Positions 17,349-26,819 of a stretch of DNA of 64,000 nucleotides are shown here, one piece after another (the first letter of the stretch is position 1; every line of letters starts with the position of its first letter). Below the pieces are notes generated by a model that was not told where the DNA came from, searched no databases, and worked only from the letters and a program-made list of their open reading frames with translations. Location: assembly GCF_002234535.1 (NCBI RefSeq), contig NZ_CP022521.1, positions 2,976,001 to 3,040,000 on the forward strand, in the 5' to 3' direction. Origin of the DNA: Actinoalloteichus hoggarensis. GTDB lineage: Bacteria; Actinomycetota; Actinomycetes; Mycobacteriales; Pseudonocardiaceae. The position numbers and the translations under genes are program-made.

Positions 17349-18941
17349 TCAGGCGCCGACGCGCTTCGATCGTTCCCGGATGAGCCCGGCCAGCAGGACC
17401 GCCCCCAGCATCAGCACCCCTACGGTGGTGAAGACGGTGGTGAAGGCGCGAGTCAGCCCGTCGACGACCGGGGCGACCACCAGCGGGTCCAGCTCGGCCA
17501 GGAACGAGGTGTCGTTCAGATCCACCGAGCCTGTGCGGAGTTCCGCCACCAGGGCGGCCTCCGGCGCGCTCAGCGCCGCGTCGTCGGAGATTCGGGCCGC
17601 GAACTCGGGCGAGGCCATCGCTGACCGGAAGGCCGCCGTGATGCGCTCCCCGCTGACGGTGAACAAGAGTGACAGCGCGACCGCGGTGCCCGCGACGCCG
17701 CCGAGCTGACGAGAGAAGCCGGAGAGGGAGCTGGCCACCCCCATCTCCGTCCGATCGACGCTGTTCTGCAACGCCGTGAGCACCACCTGGAAGTACATGC
17801 CCGTGCCGAGCCCCAGCACCGCGAGCACCAGACCCGCCTGCCACAGCGCCGGCGTCGCCGCGAGACCGAGCAGCAGGTAGGAGCCCGCCATGATCGCCAG
17901 CCCGCTCGCGAGCAGAACGGTGAACCGGCCGGTCCGGGCGATCACGGGACCACAGAGCATCGCGCCCAGCGTCATCGCCAACGCCTGCGGGAGCAGCAGC
18001 AGACCGGCCGCGGCGGGGGACATGCCCAGCACGATCTGGAGATGGAGCGGGACGAGCGCCATGCCCGCGAACATGCCCATCCCGCCCAGGAAGTTGACGA
18101 TGTTGACCAGCGCGAAGGCAGGCCTGCGGAAGAGCCGCGGTGCCAGCAGAGCCGCGTCACCCATCCGCCGTTCCACCTGGACGAACACGATCAGGCCGAC
18201 CACGCCGACGCCTGCCGCCGTCAGCGCGGCGGGCGACGTCCATCCCCATTCGCGGCCCTGTTCGGCGAGGATCAGCAGCGGCACCACGCCCACGACGAGG
18301 GTCACGGCGCCCCACCAGTCCACCCGGTGATCGACGCGGGGCGTGTCGACTCGGAACAGGCTGCCGACGACGACGATCGCGAGAACGCCCAGCGGGACGT
18401 TCACCAGGAAGACCCAACGCCAGCCCGCGATGCCACCCAGGGTCTCGGTCTCGGCGAACAGCCCGCCCAGGACGGGTCCGAGCACGCCCGCGAGGCCGAA
18501 CACGGCGCCGAGCCTGGCCTGGTAGCGGACTCGACGATCCGGTGGCAGGAGGTCGGCGATCACGGCCATCGCGAGCGGGAGCAGACCGCCCGCACCGAGG
18601 CCCTGAACGCCGCGGAACACGGCGAGCTGGTACATCGACTGCGCGACGGCGCACAACAGGGAGCCGACGGTGAAGAGGCTGATCGCGATCAGGTAGAGGC
18701 GTCGACGGCCGAAGATGTCCGACAGCTTTCCGTATAACAGCGTCGAGACGGTCATCGTGATCAGGTAGGCGGTCGTCACCCACGCCTGCAGGGTCAGCCC
18801 GCCGAGTTCGTCGGCCACGGTGCGCAGCGCCGACATCATGATCATCCCGTCGAGCGCGGCGAGGAACACGCCGAGGATCAGCCCGGCGACCACGGCGTTG
18901 ACGGTTCGCCTGCTCGGCTCGGTGATCTCCGCCGTCGTCAT
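17349..18941 (-). CDS. DHA2-family (EmrB/QacA) 14-helix MFS exporter
   Basis: A 530-residue membrane transporter. The start at 18941 (MTTAEITEPSRR) fits family N-termini; upstream sequence is Arg/Gly/Pro-rich. About 14 hydrophobic segments are visible. The helix 2-3 loop motif GKLSDIFGRRRLYL and FRGVQGLGAGGL (motif B region) mark a drug:H+ antiporter-2 pump; a large extracellular loop (about 430-495) precedes the last helix, as in QacA/EmrB relatives. It exports lipophilic toxins or antibiotics using proton exchange. No regulator gene is adjacent, so control is unknown. A second DHA2 pump lies at 48359-50041. Confidence 0.9.
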   Translation of the reverse strand: MTTAEITEPSRRTVNAVVAGLILGVFLAALDGMIMMSALRTVADELGGLTLQAWVTTAYLITMTVSTLLYGKLSDIFGRRRLYLIAISLFTVGSLLCAVAQSMYQLAVFRGVQGLGAGGLLPLAMAVIADLLPPDRRVRYQARLGAVFGLAGVLGPVLGGLFAETETLGGIAGWRWVFLVNVPLGVLAIVVVGSLFRVDTPRVDHRVDWWGAVTLVVGVVPLLILAEQGREWGWTSPAALTAAGVGVVGLIVFVQVERRMGDAALLAPRLFRRPAFALVNIVNFLGGMGMFAGMALVPLHLQIVLGMSPAAAGLLLLPQALAMTLGAMLCGPVIARTGRFTVLLASGLAIMAGSYLLLGLAATPALWQAGLVLAVLGLGTGMYFQVVLTALQNSVDRTEMGVASSLSGFSRQLGGVAGTAVALSLLFTVSGERITAAFRSAMASPEFAARISDDAALSAPEAALVAELRTGSVDLNDTSFLAELDPLVVAPVVDGLTRAFTTVFTTVGVLMLGAVLLAGLIRERSKRVGA

Positions 18942-19717
18942 CGACCGCCCCCGAGGCTCCTCGGCGCCGGGACGGAGACGCGGGCCGTGCCGGACGACCG
19001 GAGTCGCCATGCCCGGCGGACCCGGACCGCCGGGGCGGCTGACGCGGGCCCTCCGGCCGGTGCGCCTGCCGCGAGAAGGACTCGACAGGCGACGAACCGG
19101 TCGACTCCACCCGGCCCGCGCCCGGACGAGCCGTCCATGCCCGGTACGTCCAAGCCAGGTCTGCACGGATCAGGTCTGCTCGACGGAGATCCGCCGGGGC
19201 GGAGTCTGCCGGGCCGGGCCGTGCCGGTGTGCGGCAGCCGCCCGGCCGCGACGGTGGTGGATCGAGCTGCCATCGCGAACGGCCCTTCGTCGGCGGGCGC
19301 CGGAGTCGAACCGGCTACGCGGAGAAGCGTAGAAGGCACCACTCGAACGGAGATCGAGCGCGACGCCGCCGGCTGCTCGACTTCGCTCGGCCGCGCGCTC
19401 CGTTCGCCCGCCGGGCCGCCCGCCGATCACTCCGGGCGCCGGCTCACCGGAGGTCGTGACCTCGCGGGTGCGGCCGAGCAGCCGACTTCCGCAGCGCCCG
19501 AGGTCTCGCCACCACGGAGTCGGCATGGTGTCGTCCGCCGAAGGCGGGACGGCCGAGGGCAGCCTGGTCGTCTGCCGCACGGGACGCCGTCCTCCCCACG
19601 GGTCCGCCCGCGCGGTCGAGCACGAGGAGACGTCTCCCTCTACCGTGTCCGCACGCCGGAGTGCACGCCTGACGAGAAGCCGACGACGGCTGCACCCGGT
19701 CTCTGATCGCCGTCGGC
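18942..19717. other. Intergenic region downstream of the D-aminopeptidase gene
   Basis: About 780 bases with no supported gene. A tRNA T-arm-like segment on the minus strand at 19283-19320 does not belong to an intact tRNA (see rejected items). Long open frames here are antisense or out-of-frame noise. Confidence 0.45.
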
Positions 19718-20545
19718 TCAGCCGTAGACGCCCTGGATCGCCCCTCCCGCGATCGCCGTGACGATCTTGAAGCACTTCATGGCCTCGGTCATCGTCGGCG
19801 CGTCGAAACCGACCCGGCGGACGTCGAGCTGCTCCACCGTCGGGATCACCGCCGTCGCCGCCGCCAGGTGCGCGGCGTCGAACTCCACCTCGATCCGATG
19901 CGGAGCCGTCGCGCCCGCGGACCGCCCGGCCGAGGCCATCCCGTGCTCGGCCCGCGCGGCGATCAGGGCATGCGCGCCCGCGGGCGGCAGGCAGATCGCG
20001 GCATACCGGCTCACACACTCCTTCACGGGCGCCAGCGCGGCCGACGGCGCGTAGCTCGTCGCGTCCATGCACGTCTGGTCGTCGCCGGTGACGAGGATGA
20101 CCGGCACCCCGTGCTCGGCGGCCAGCGCCGCGTTCAGTCGCCCCTCGCTCGCGTGGACGCCGTCGAGCCAGACCCCGGTGATCGAGTTCTCCAGATAGGT
20201 GTGGGACAGCACGCCTTCCGCGCCCGCCGCGGCGTGGTATCCGAGGAACACCACTCCGTCCATTCCGGAGTCGATGCCCTGCATCATCGACAGCGGCTTG
20301 TGGCGCCCGGTGAGCAGCCGCGCCCGCTCGTCGAGATCCTCCAACAGCAGGTTGCGCTGCGACGAATGAGCCTCGTTCACCAGGACTTCGGTGGCGCCCG
20401 CCGCGTACAGCCCGCCCACACAGGCGTTGACGTCGCCGGTGAAGACACGGCGGAACCGCTGCCACTGCTCGGTGCCGGGGCGGACGTCGTCGGTCCAGGT
20501 GACGCCGGTGGCGCCCTCCATGTCGGCGGAGATCAGGATGCGCAT
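19718..20545 (-). CDS. dppA: M55 family D-aminopeptidase (DppA)
   Basis: A 275-residue cytosolic metallopeptidase. All residues known from Bacillus DppA appear at nearly identical positions: Asp8 and Glu10 (SADMEG), His60 (NEAH), His104 (LGYHA), catalytic His115 (LSHTY) and Glu134. The enzyme forms decameric rings and removes N-terminal D-amino acids, for example D-Ala from D-Ala-containing peptides. Numbering supports the ATG at 20543-20545; a GTG six codons earlier is possible. It is divergent from a peptide ABC importer, echoing the Bacillus dpp operon, and suggests salvage of D-amino-acid peptides such as cell-wall fragments. Confidence 0.92.
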   Translation of the reverse strand: MRILISADMEGATGVTWTDDVRPGTEQWQRFRRVFTGDVNACVGGLYAAGATEVLVNEAHSSQRNLLLEDLDERARLLTGRHKPLSMMQGIDSGMDGVVFLGYHAAAGAEGVLSHTYLENSITGVWLDGVHASEGRLNAALAAEHGVPVILVTGDDQTCMDATSYAPSAALAPVKECVSRYAAICLPPAGAHALIAARAEHGMASAGRSAGATAPHRIEVEFDAAHLAAATAVIPTVEQLDVRRVGFDAPTMTEAMKCFKIVTAIAGGAIQGVYG

Positions 20546-20897
20546 GCCGTACAGCGTAGGCACCGGCTCCGCCGCGGCCGATCACCGACGCACGCCGCGC
20601 CCACGTCCGTGGGCAAAGCACCTGTGCCTCGCGGCGGACGGTCACCCTGGAGAGGGATTCCCACTGTCGCGTCCGCTCGCCGCCGTGCCTGCCGCGACCG
20701 CCCGAGATCTCGTCCGCCCGCCCGGTGTCGGTCGCCTGACCGGCCGCCGAACGAGTCGAGGCGGCGGCCCTGATTCCGGTGCGGCGAAGATCAGGTCACG
20801 GCTGTGCGCGGGCAGACGAAAGTGGATCGGAAGTCATTGACTCGCCTGGTGTCAGGGTGGTTGGTTTTCTCCCACTGGGTGGAAAGGGGCTCACCGG
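20546..20897. other. Divergent intergenic region between dppA and the peptide importer
   Basis: 352 bases with no gene. TTGACT at 20838-20843 could be a -35 element for the importer, but no convincing -10 follows at the right distance. The purine-rich AAAGGGG before 20898 is the ribosome-binding site of the binding-protein gene. Confidence 0.45.
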
Positions 20898-22721
20898 ATG
20901 AGAGTCAGATCAGGCGTCATGGCGGCAGCCGTCGGGATGATCGCGGCCGTGACGGCACCCGCCGTCGCGCCGGGCGTGGCGGGCGCGGAGACGGCGGAGA
21001 CGGCGGAGTCGTCGACCGTGCTGCGGGTGGCGGTCACACAGAACATCGACTCGCTCAACCCGTTCATCGCGATCTTCGCCTCGTCCACCGAGCTGATGCG
21101 GCTCATGTACGAGTTCGTCACGCTGCCCTCGGCCGAGGACCAGTCGCCGATCGGCGGACTCGCCGAGAGCTGGGAGACCTCGGACGACGACCTGACCTGG
21201 ACCTTCACCATCCGAGACGACGTCCAGTGGTCGGACCAGGAGCCGGTCACCGCAGACGACGTCGCCTTCACCTACAACCTGATGCTGGAGGACGAGGCCG
21301 CCCGCACCGCCAACGGCAACTTCGTCAGCAGCTTCGAGTCCGTCGTCGCCGAGGACGAGGACACCCTGGTCATCACGACGCGGACACCGCAGGCCACCAT
21401 GCTCGCCCTGGACATCCCCATCGTCCCGGAGCACATCTGGTCGGAGGTCGACGACATCGCCTCCTTCACCAACGACACGATGCCGGTCGTGGGCAGCGGC
21501 CCGTTCATCCTGACCGAGTACCGGGCCGAGCAGTTCATCCGGATGGAGGCCAACCCGGACTACTTCCGGGGACCCGCGCAGATCGACGAGCTTCAGTTCC
21601 TCTTCTACCGCAACTCCGACGCGGCCGTGCAGGCCCTGCGGACCGGCGAGGTGGACCTGGTCAACCGGCTCACCCCCGCGCAGGTGGACGCGCTGCGGGA
21701 CGTGGAGGGCATCGCCGTCAACGAGGCGCAGGGCCGTCGATTCTACGAGCTCGCCACCAATCCCGGCGCCGCGACCCGAGACGGCACCCCGATCGGCGAC
21801 GGCCACCCCGCGCTGGAGGACGTCCGCGTCCGGCAGGCGATCAACCAGGCCATCGACCGCGACGTGCTCGTCGACCGGGTACTGGGCGGATACGGCGAGC
21901 CGGGCGCGGGTTACATCCCGCCGGTGTTCGAGGACTACCACTGGACGCCGTCCGACGAGCAGCGCTGGGACTTCGACCTCGACGCCGCCAACGAACTGCT
22001 CGACGAGGCGGGCTATCCGATGGGCGACGACGGCGTCCGTGTCGACGGCGACGACCGGCCGCTGTCCTTCCGGCTCTACGGTCGCAGCGATCGCGCGTTC
22101 GACACCCAGGCGGGTGAGTTCGTCCGGAACTGGCTGGGTGAGATCGGCATCGAGGTCGACCTGCAGATCATGGCCGGGACCCGGCTCAACGAGTTGACCG
22201 GTGACGGCGTCTACGACCTCGCGTTCAGCGGCTGGGCGGTCAACCCCGACCCCGACTACGTGCTCGGCATCCAGACCTGTGGCCAGCGGCCCGGCGCCGA
22301 CGGCACGGGCGGCACGACCGACGCCTTCTTCTGCGATGAGGAGTTCGACGAGCTGTACGCCGCGCAGCTGGCGGAGTTCGACCCCGAGGCCCGCAGACAG
22401 CTCGTCGCCGACATGCAGGAGCTGTTCTACGAGCAGTCCTCCTCCATGACCCTCTTCTACGAGAACGCGCTGGAGGCGTACCGGTCCGACCGGTTCGCGT
22501 CGTTCCAGGTGCAGCCCGATCCCGGCGGCGTGATTCGGGAACAGAACGGATACTGGGGCTACTACGGCGCCCAGCCCGCCGACGGCGCCGCCGGCGGCGG
22601 CGAGGGCGGTGTGTCCACCGGCATGGTCCTGGCCGGGATCGGCGCCGTGGTGGTGCTCGGCGGCGGGGCGGCCGTGTTGATCGCCCGACGTCGTCGCGCT
22701 ACGGCCGACGATCGGGAGTGA
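20898..22721 (+). CDS. Peptide ABC importer substrate-binding protein (SBP_bac_5) with C-terminal membrane anchor
   Basis: A 607-residue binding protein. Residues 1-30 form a Sec signal peptide without a lipobox cysteine. The SBP_bac_5 fold spans about 40-555 (LRVAVTQNIDSLNPF, then FTIRDDVQWSDQEPVTADDV, VRQAINQAIDRD). After a Gly-rich linker (about 560-575), a single hydrophobic helix (GMVLAGIGAVVVLGGGAAVL) and RRRR form a C-terminal stop-transfer anchor. Most Gram-positive relatives are lipoproteins, so this tethering is unusual. It is the first gene of a four-gene operon with permeases and fused ATPases. Dipeptides or oligopeptides are the likely ligands, supported by the divergent dppA gene. 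Confidence 0.92.
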   Translation: MRVRSGVMAAAVGMIAAVTAPAVAPGVAGAETAETAESSTVLRVAVTQNIDSLNPFIAIFASSTELMRLMYEFVTLPSAEDQSPIGGLAESWETSDDDLTWTFTIRDDVQWSDQEPVTADDVAFTYNLMLEDEAARTANGNFVSSFESVVAEDEDTLVITTRTPQATMLALDIPIVPEHIWSEVDDIASFTNDTMPVVGSGPFILTEYRAEQFIRMEANPDYFRGPAQIDELQFLFYRNSDAAVQALRTGEVDLVNRLTPAQVDALRDVEGIAVNEAQGRRFYELATNPGAATRDGTPIGDGHPALEDVRVRQAINQAIDRDVLVDRVLGGYGEPGAGYIPPVFEDYHWTPSDEQRWDFDLDAANELLDEAGYPMGDDGVRVDGDDRPLSFRLYGRSDRAFDTQAGEFVRNWLGEIGIEVDLQIMAGTRLNELTGDGVYDLAFSGWAVNPDPDYVLGIQTCGQRPGADGTGGTTDAFFCDEEFDELYAAQLAEFDPEARRQLVADMQELFYEQSSSMTLFYENALEAYRSDRFASFQVQPDPGGVIREQNGYWGYYGAQPADGAAGGGEGGVSTGMVLAGIGAVVVLGGGAAVLIARRRRATADDRE

Positions 22722-22725
22722 CCTG

Positions 22726-23778
22726 GTGAGTGATGTGCTCGCCCCCTCCGAGTCCCTGGGCGACGCTCAGGACTCGGAGGGGCGTTCAGGGGGCGGCGGC
22801 CTCGTCCGATATGTGGCGAGCAAGATCGCGGGTGCGATCACGAGCCTGGTCCTGGTGATCCTGCTCGGGTTCTTCCTGTTCCGAGTGCTGCCCGGAGATC
22901 CGGTGCAGACGATGACCAGGGGCCGGGCGGTCAGTCCGGAGCAGATCGCGGAGCTGCGGGAACGCTTCGGGCTCGACCTGCCGCTGTGGCAGCAGTTCCT
23001 CGACTATCTGTTCGGCGTGCTGCGCGGCGACCTCGGAGTGTCGTACTTCTACAGCAGGCCGGTCTCCGACCTGATCGCCGAGCGGTTCTGGCCGACGGTG
23101 CTCCTCGCGGGCTCGGCCACCATCCTGGCCGTGCTGCTGGGCATCTGGCTGGGCACGCGCAGCGCCTGGCGGCACGGGAGTCGGTTCGACAAGACAGCGA
23201 CGGGTGTGGCGCTGACCCTCTGGTCGGTGCCCACCTTCTGGCTCGGCCTGATCGTGCTGATGGTGTTCGCCGTCGGCGTCGGTCCGATCCCCGGCATGTT
23301 CCCCACCGGCGGCATCACCTCGCCGGACACCCCGCCGGGCGTCATCCCCTATGTGCTGGACGTGGCGCATCACCTCGTGCTGCCCTGCATCACGATGGTG
23401 GCGGTGATCTTCGCCCAGTACCAGATGGTGATGCGCTCCTCACTGCTGGAGGAGATGGGCGCCGACTATCTGACCACGGCGCGGGCCAAGGGCCTGCGGG
23501 ACGACCTCGTCCGACGCAGGCACGCCGTGCCCAACGCGATGCTGCCGACGGTGACGCTGATCTTCCTGCACCTCGGCCTCGTGGTCTCCGGCGCGATCAT
23601 GGTCGAGACGGTGTTCTCCTGGCCGGGTCTCGGCCTGCTGACCTACCAGGCGCTGGACGTGCCCGACCTGCCGTTGCTGCAGGGCACGTTCATCGTCCTC
23701 GCGGGTGCCGTCGTGGCGATGAACCTGGTCGCCGACCTTCTCTACCGATTCCTCGACCCCAGGGTGCGTGCCTCATGA
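22726..23778 (+). CDS. Peptide ABC importer permease (DppB/OppB type)
   Basis: A 350-residue permease with about six helices. The early GFFLFRVLPGDPV and LRERFGLDLPLWQQF stretches and the large periplasmic loop are typical of DppB/OppB. The coupling-loop signature appears at YLTTARAKGLRDDLVRRRHA followed by VPNAMLPTVT. A GTG start lies 4 bases after the binding-protein stop with GGGAG overlapping its end. The first 27 residues form a hydrophilic extension. The end overlaps the start of the next permease gene by four bases (ATGA). Confidence 0.93.
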   Translation: MSDVLAPSESLGDAQDSEGRSGGGGLVRYVASKIAGAITSLVLVILLGFFLFRVLPGDPVQTMTRGRAVSPEQIAELRERFGLDLPLWQQFLDYLFGVLRGDLGVSYFYSRPVSDLIAERFWPTVLLAGSATILAVLLGIWLGTRSAWRHGSRFDKTATGVALTLWSVPTFWLGLIVLMVFAVGVGPIPGMFPTGGITSPDTPPGVIPYVLDVAHHLVLPCITMVAVIFAQYQMVMRSSLLEEMGADYLTTARAKGLRDDLVRRRHAVPNAMLPTVTLIFLHLGLVVSGAIMVETVFSWPGLGLLTYQALDVPDLPLLQGTFIVLAGAVVAMNLVADLLYRFLDPRVRAS

Positions 23779-24803
23779 CCGAGACGCGAAGTCCCAGCGA
23801 CGACGGCGTCTCGGCGGGCAGGCCCGCCGGGTCCGGCGGAGCCGCCTCGGGTGGCGTGAGGCAGGGCGGTGCGGCGCCGGGCGGTGCTCAGCCGGGGGGG
23901 AGCCGCGAGGGCCGCCGCGGTCCGAGGGCCATCGCCTGGGCACGCCGCGGGCAGGCCTTCGCCAAGGGCTGGGCGTCCTTCCGGAGCCAACGGGCGGGCC
24001 TGGTCGGCCTGATCGCCCTGGCGGTCATCGCCCTGCTGGCGGTGGCGGCGCCGCTGCTGACCGACGCCTCCGGGCTGGACGTCACACAGGCCACGGCGGA
24101 CCGGCTGGAGCCGCCGAGCATGCGGTACTGGCTCGGCACGGACGAGAACGGCCGGTCGGTCCTGCTCCTCACCTGGTGGGGGGCCCGGATCTCCCTGCTC
24201 GTCGGCCTGGCCGCCACGGTCCTGTCCGTGGGCATCGGCACGCTCGTCGGCGTGCTCGCCGCGCACTTCGGCGGTGTCACCTCCGCGATGCTGATGCGGA
24301 TCACCGACTTCTTCCTGGTGGTTCCCTCACTCGTCCTGGCGATCGCGCTGTCCACGGTGCTGGCCAGGGGTGTGGGCACCATCGTGCTGGCGATCGGCCT
24401 CACGGCGTGGCCCACCACCGCGCGGCTCGTCCGCGCCCAGACCCTCGCGGTGGAGGCCAGGCCGTACATCGAGCGGGCCAAGGCTCTGGGCGCGGGCCAC
24501 GGTCACCTCATCGGCAGCCACGTGCTGCCGGGCGTGCTTCCGCTGGTGTTCGCCAACACCACCCTGGCCGTCGCGAGCGCCGTGATCGCCGAGTCCACGC
24601 TGTCCTTCCTCGGTCTCGGCGACCCCACGCAGGTGTCCTGGGGCGCCATGCTGAAGTCCGCGATGGACACCGGCGCGGTCACCGGCGGCGCCTGGTGGTA
24701 CCTGCTGCCGCCCGGACTGGGGATCGTCACGGTCGTGCTGGCCTTCACCCTCTGCGGCAGGGCCTTGGAGACAGTGCTCAATCCACGTTTGCGGGGGCGT
24801 TAG
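23775..24803 (+). CDS. Peptide ABC importer permease (DppC/OppC type)
   Basis: A 342-residue permease starting at the ATG at 23775-23777, overlapping the stop of the DppB-type gene. Residues 1-45 are a Gly/Ala/Ser-rich low-complexity extension. The OppC N-terminal segment follows (FRSQRAGLVGLIALAVIALL), then the LGTDENGRSVL motif at about 117 and the coupling loop AKALGAGHGHLIGSHVLPGV. A serine/glycine SFLGLGDP segment is typical of DppC. It pairs with the DppB-type protein to form the channel. Confidence 0.93.
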   Translation: MTETRSPSDDGVSAGRPAGSGGAASGGVRQGGAAPGGAQPGGSREGRRGPRAIAWARRGQAFAKGWASFRSQRAGLVGLIALAVIALLAVAAPLLTDASGLDVTQATADRLEPPSMRYWLGTDENGRSVLLLTWWGARISLLVGLAATVLSVGIGTLVGVLAAHFGGVTSAMLMRITDFFLVVPSLVLAIALSTVLARGVGTIVLAIGLTAWPTTARLVRAQTLAVEARPYIERAKALGAGHGHLIGSHVLPGVLPLVFANTTLAVASAVIAESTLSFLGLGDPTQVSWGAMLKSAMDTGAVTGGAWWYLLPPGLGIVTVVLAFTLCGRALETVLNPRLRGR

Positions 24804-26819
24804 GTGACCTTGCTCGAGCTGAGAGACCTCACGGTCGACTACGAGTCGACGCGGGGACCCGTTCCCGCCGTGCGCGGGGTGAACCTGAGTCTGGACGCGG
24901 GGCGGACCCTCGGTCTGGCGGGCGAGTCCGGCTGCGGCAAGAGCAGCGTGGCGATGTCGGTGCTGCGGCTGCTGCCGCGCACGGCCCGACTGGGCGGCGA
25001 GGTGCTGCTCGACGGCGAGGACGTGCGGACCATGTCCTGGAGCAGACTTCGGGCGGTGCGCTGGGCCGGGGCCTCGGTCGTCTTCCAGGGCGCCATGCAC
25101 GCGCTGAACCCGGTGCGCACGATCGGAGAGCAGATCGCCGAGCCCATCCGGCTGCACGGGCTCGACGCCTCCTCCGTGGCAGGCTCGCCGGGGACCGGCT
25201 CGACCTCGGCGGCCGGTCCGACGGCCGGGAGCGGGACCACCCGGCCGAACGCCTCGACGGTCGATCGGCGGGTGATCGAACTGCTCGGCCAGGTCGAGCT
25301 GCCCGCCCATCGGGCGTCTGCATACCCGCACGAGCTGTCCGGCGGCCAACGGCAGCGAGTGATGATCGCCATGGCCCTGGCCTGCTCGCCTCGGCTGATC
25401 ATCGCGGACGAGCCGACCACGGCACTGGACGTCATCGTGCAGGCCCAGGTGTTGGAACTGCTGGGCAGGCTGGTGGCGGATCGAGGCCTCGGCCTGATGA
25501 TGATCAGCCACGACCTCTCGGTGCTCGCCTCCTGCTGTGAGCGACTGGCGGTGATGCACGACGGGCGAGTCGTCGAAGAAGGTCCGGCCAAGACCGTGAT
25601 CGCCCAACCCGAGCACGCCCACACCCGCGCGCTCGCGGCGGCGTTCCCGGAGGTCGGGGACCCGGCCTCGCGGCTGACCTCGGGCCGTGCGGAGGTCGAG
25701 ATCGAACCGACCGTCGAGCCTGCCGCCGGACCGGTGACGGACCGTGACGCGGCGTTGCCGCCGACCGACGCGGGCCGCGGTCCGCTGCTGTCGGCCACGG
25801 GCGTCTCCGTGGTCTTCCGAGGCAGACACGGCGGCCGGACCCGCGCGGTCGAGGACGTCGACCTGCACGTGGAACGCGACGAGATCGTCGCCCTGGTCGG
25901 ACAGTCCGGGTCCGGCAAGACGACCATGGCCCGCTCACTGGTGGGACTTCAGCCGTTGGCGGCGGGCCGGGTGCTGTTCGAGGGCAGACCGCTGCCGACC
26001 GGCGGGCGAGGCCTTCGGGACTACCGGCGTCAGGTCCAGCTCGTCCTGCAGGACCCGACCGGGGCGTTGAACCCGCGCCACAGCGTCTACGAGTCGGTGG
26101 CGGAGGGGCTGCGGATCCACCAGGTCCCCGGAGACGAGCAGGAGCTGGTGGCCGCCGCGTTGGAGCAGGCCGAGCTCCGTCCTGCGGAACGCTTCTTCAC
26201 CGCGCTGCCCGACGAGCTCTCCGGCGGCCAGCGGCAGCGGGTCGTGATCGCCGGGGCGCTGGCGCTGTCCCCGAGGATCCTGGTCGCCGACGAGCCGGTG
26301 GCCTCCCTGGACGCCTCGGTGCGCGGCGAGATCCTCGCGCTGCTGCTGAACCTGCGCGTCCGGCTGGGACTGTCCACCCTCGTCATCACCCACGACCTCG
26401 GGCTGGCCTGGGCGATCGCGGATCGGGTGGCCGTGATGTATCGGGGTCGGATCGTCGAGACCGGCACCGTCGAGGAGGTGCTGTCCGACCCGCGGCACGA
26501 GTACACCCGGCGGCTCCTCGCCGCCGTCCCCGCTCCGTTGGCGCGTCATCGACCGGATCTGCTCGGGACGCCCGCGCAGGACATCACGGTGACCGATCCG
26601 GCGGCGCCGGACGGGGAGCGGGAGTCGAGGCCCGCCGCGGGCGCGGCGGCGGGAGGCGTGGTCGCCGACACCTCGCGTCGTGTCGCCGCCCGGCCCGCGG
26701 GCGACGATCCGATCGACGGCGAGCCCGGCGCCGCCGACCTGACCGCGGTGGGGCCCGCGGGCGGCGACCCGACGGGCGGTGCCGAGCCGACGTCGGGCGG
26801 CGAGGCCGAGCGTCCCTGA
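24804..26819 (+). CDS. Fused double ABC ATPase (DppD-DppF type) for peptide import
   Basis: A 671-residue protein carrying two complete nucleotide-binding domains that are often separate DppD and DppF polypeptides. Domain 1 (about 1-280) has GESGCGKSS, LSGGQRQR and LIIADEPTTALD. Domain 2 (about 325-590) has GQSGSGKTT, a second LSGGQRQR and ILVADEPVASLD. A Ser/Thr/Gly-rich insert (about 125-150) interrupts domain 1 before its signature, and an 80-residue Ala/Gly/Pro-rich tail follows domain 2. The GTG start directly abuts the TAG of the DppC-type gene, so the subunits are made together. Confidence 0.93.
   Translation: MTLLELRDLTVDYESTRGPVPAVRGVNLSLDAGRTLGLAGESGCGKSSVAMSVLRLLPRTARLGGEVLLDGEDVRTMSWSRLRAVRWAGASVVFQGAMHALNPVRTIGEQIAEPIRLHGLDASSVAGSPGTGSTSAAGPTAGSGTTRPNASTVDRRVIELLGQVELPAHRASAYPHELSGGQRQRVMIAMALACSPRLIIADEPTTALDVIVQAQVLELLGRLVADRGLGLMMISHDLSVLASCCERLAVMHDGRVVEEGPAKTVIAQPEHAHTRALAAAFPEVGDPASRLTSGRAEVEIEPTVEPAAGPVTDRDAALPPTDAGRGPLLSATGVSVVFRGRHGGRTRAVEDVDLHVERDEIVALVGQSGSGKTTMARSLVGLQPLAAGRVLFEGRPLPTGGRGLRDYRRQVQLVLQDPTGALNPRHSVYESVAEGLRIHQVPGDEQELVAAALEQAELRPAERFFTALPDELSGGQRQRVVIAGALALSPRILVADEPVASLDASVRGEILALLLNLRVRLGLSTLVITHDLGLAWAIADRVAVMYRGRIVETGTVEEVLSDPRHEYTRRLLAAVPAPLARHRPDLLGTPAQDITVTDPAAPDGERESRPAAGAAAGGVVADTSRRVAARPAGDDPIDGEPGAADLTAVGPAGGDPTGGAEPTSGGEAERP

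Noticed and set aside
19283-19340. tRNA T-arm-like sequence on the minus strand (GCCGG-TTCGACT-CCGGC) with a hairpin before it and GCCCGCC after it
   Set aside because: No D-arm is present, the acceptor partner GGCGGGC is about 120 bases away, and the preceding hairpin loop has 6 not 7 bases. It is not an intact tRNA and I cannot show that it is a remnant.
19170-20645. A 491-residue minus-strand frame over the D-aminopeptidase gene
   Set aside because: It is a shifted frame of dppA, whose catalytic residues are all in the other frame.
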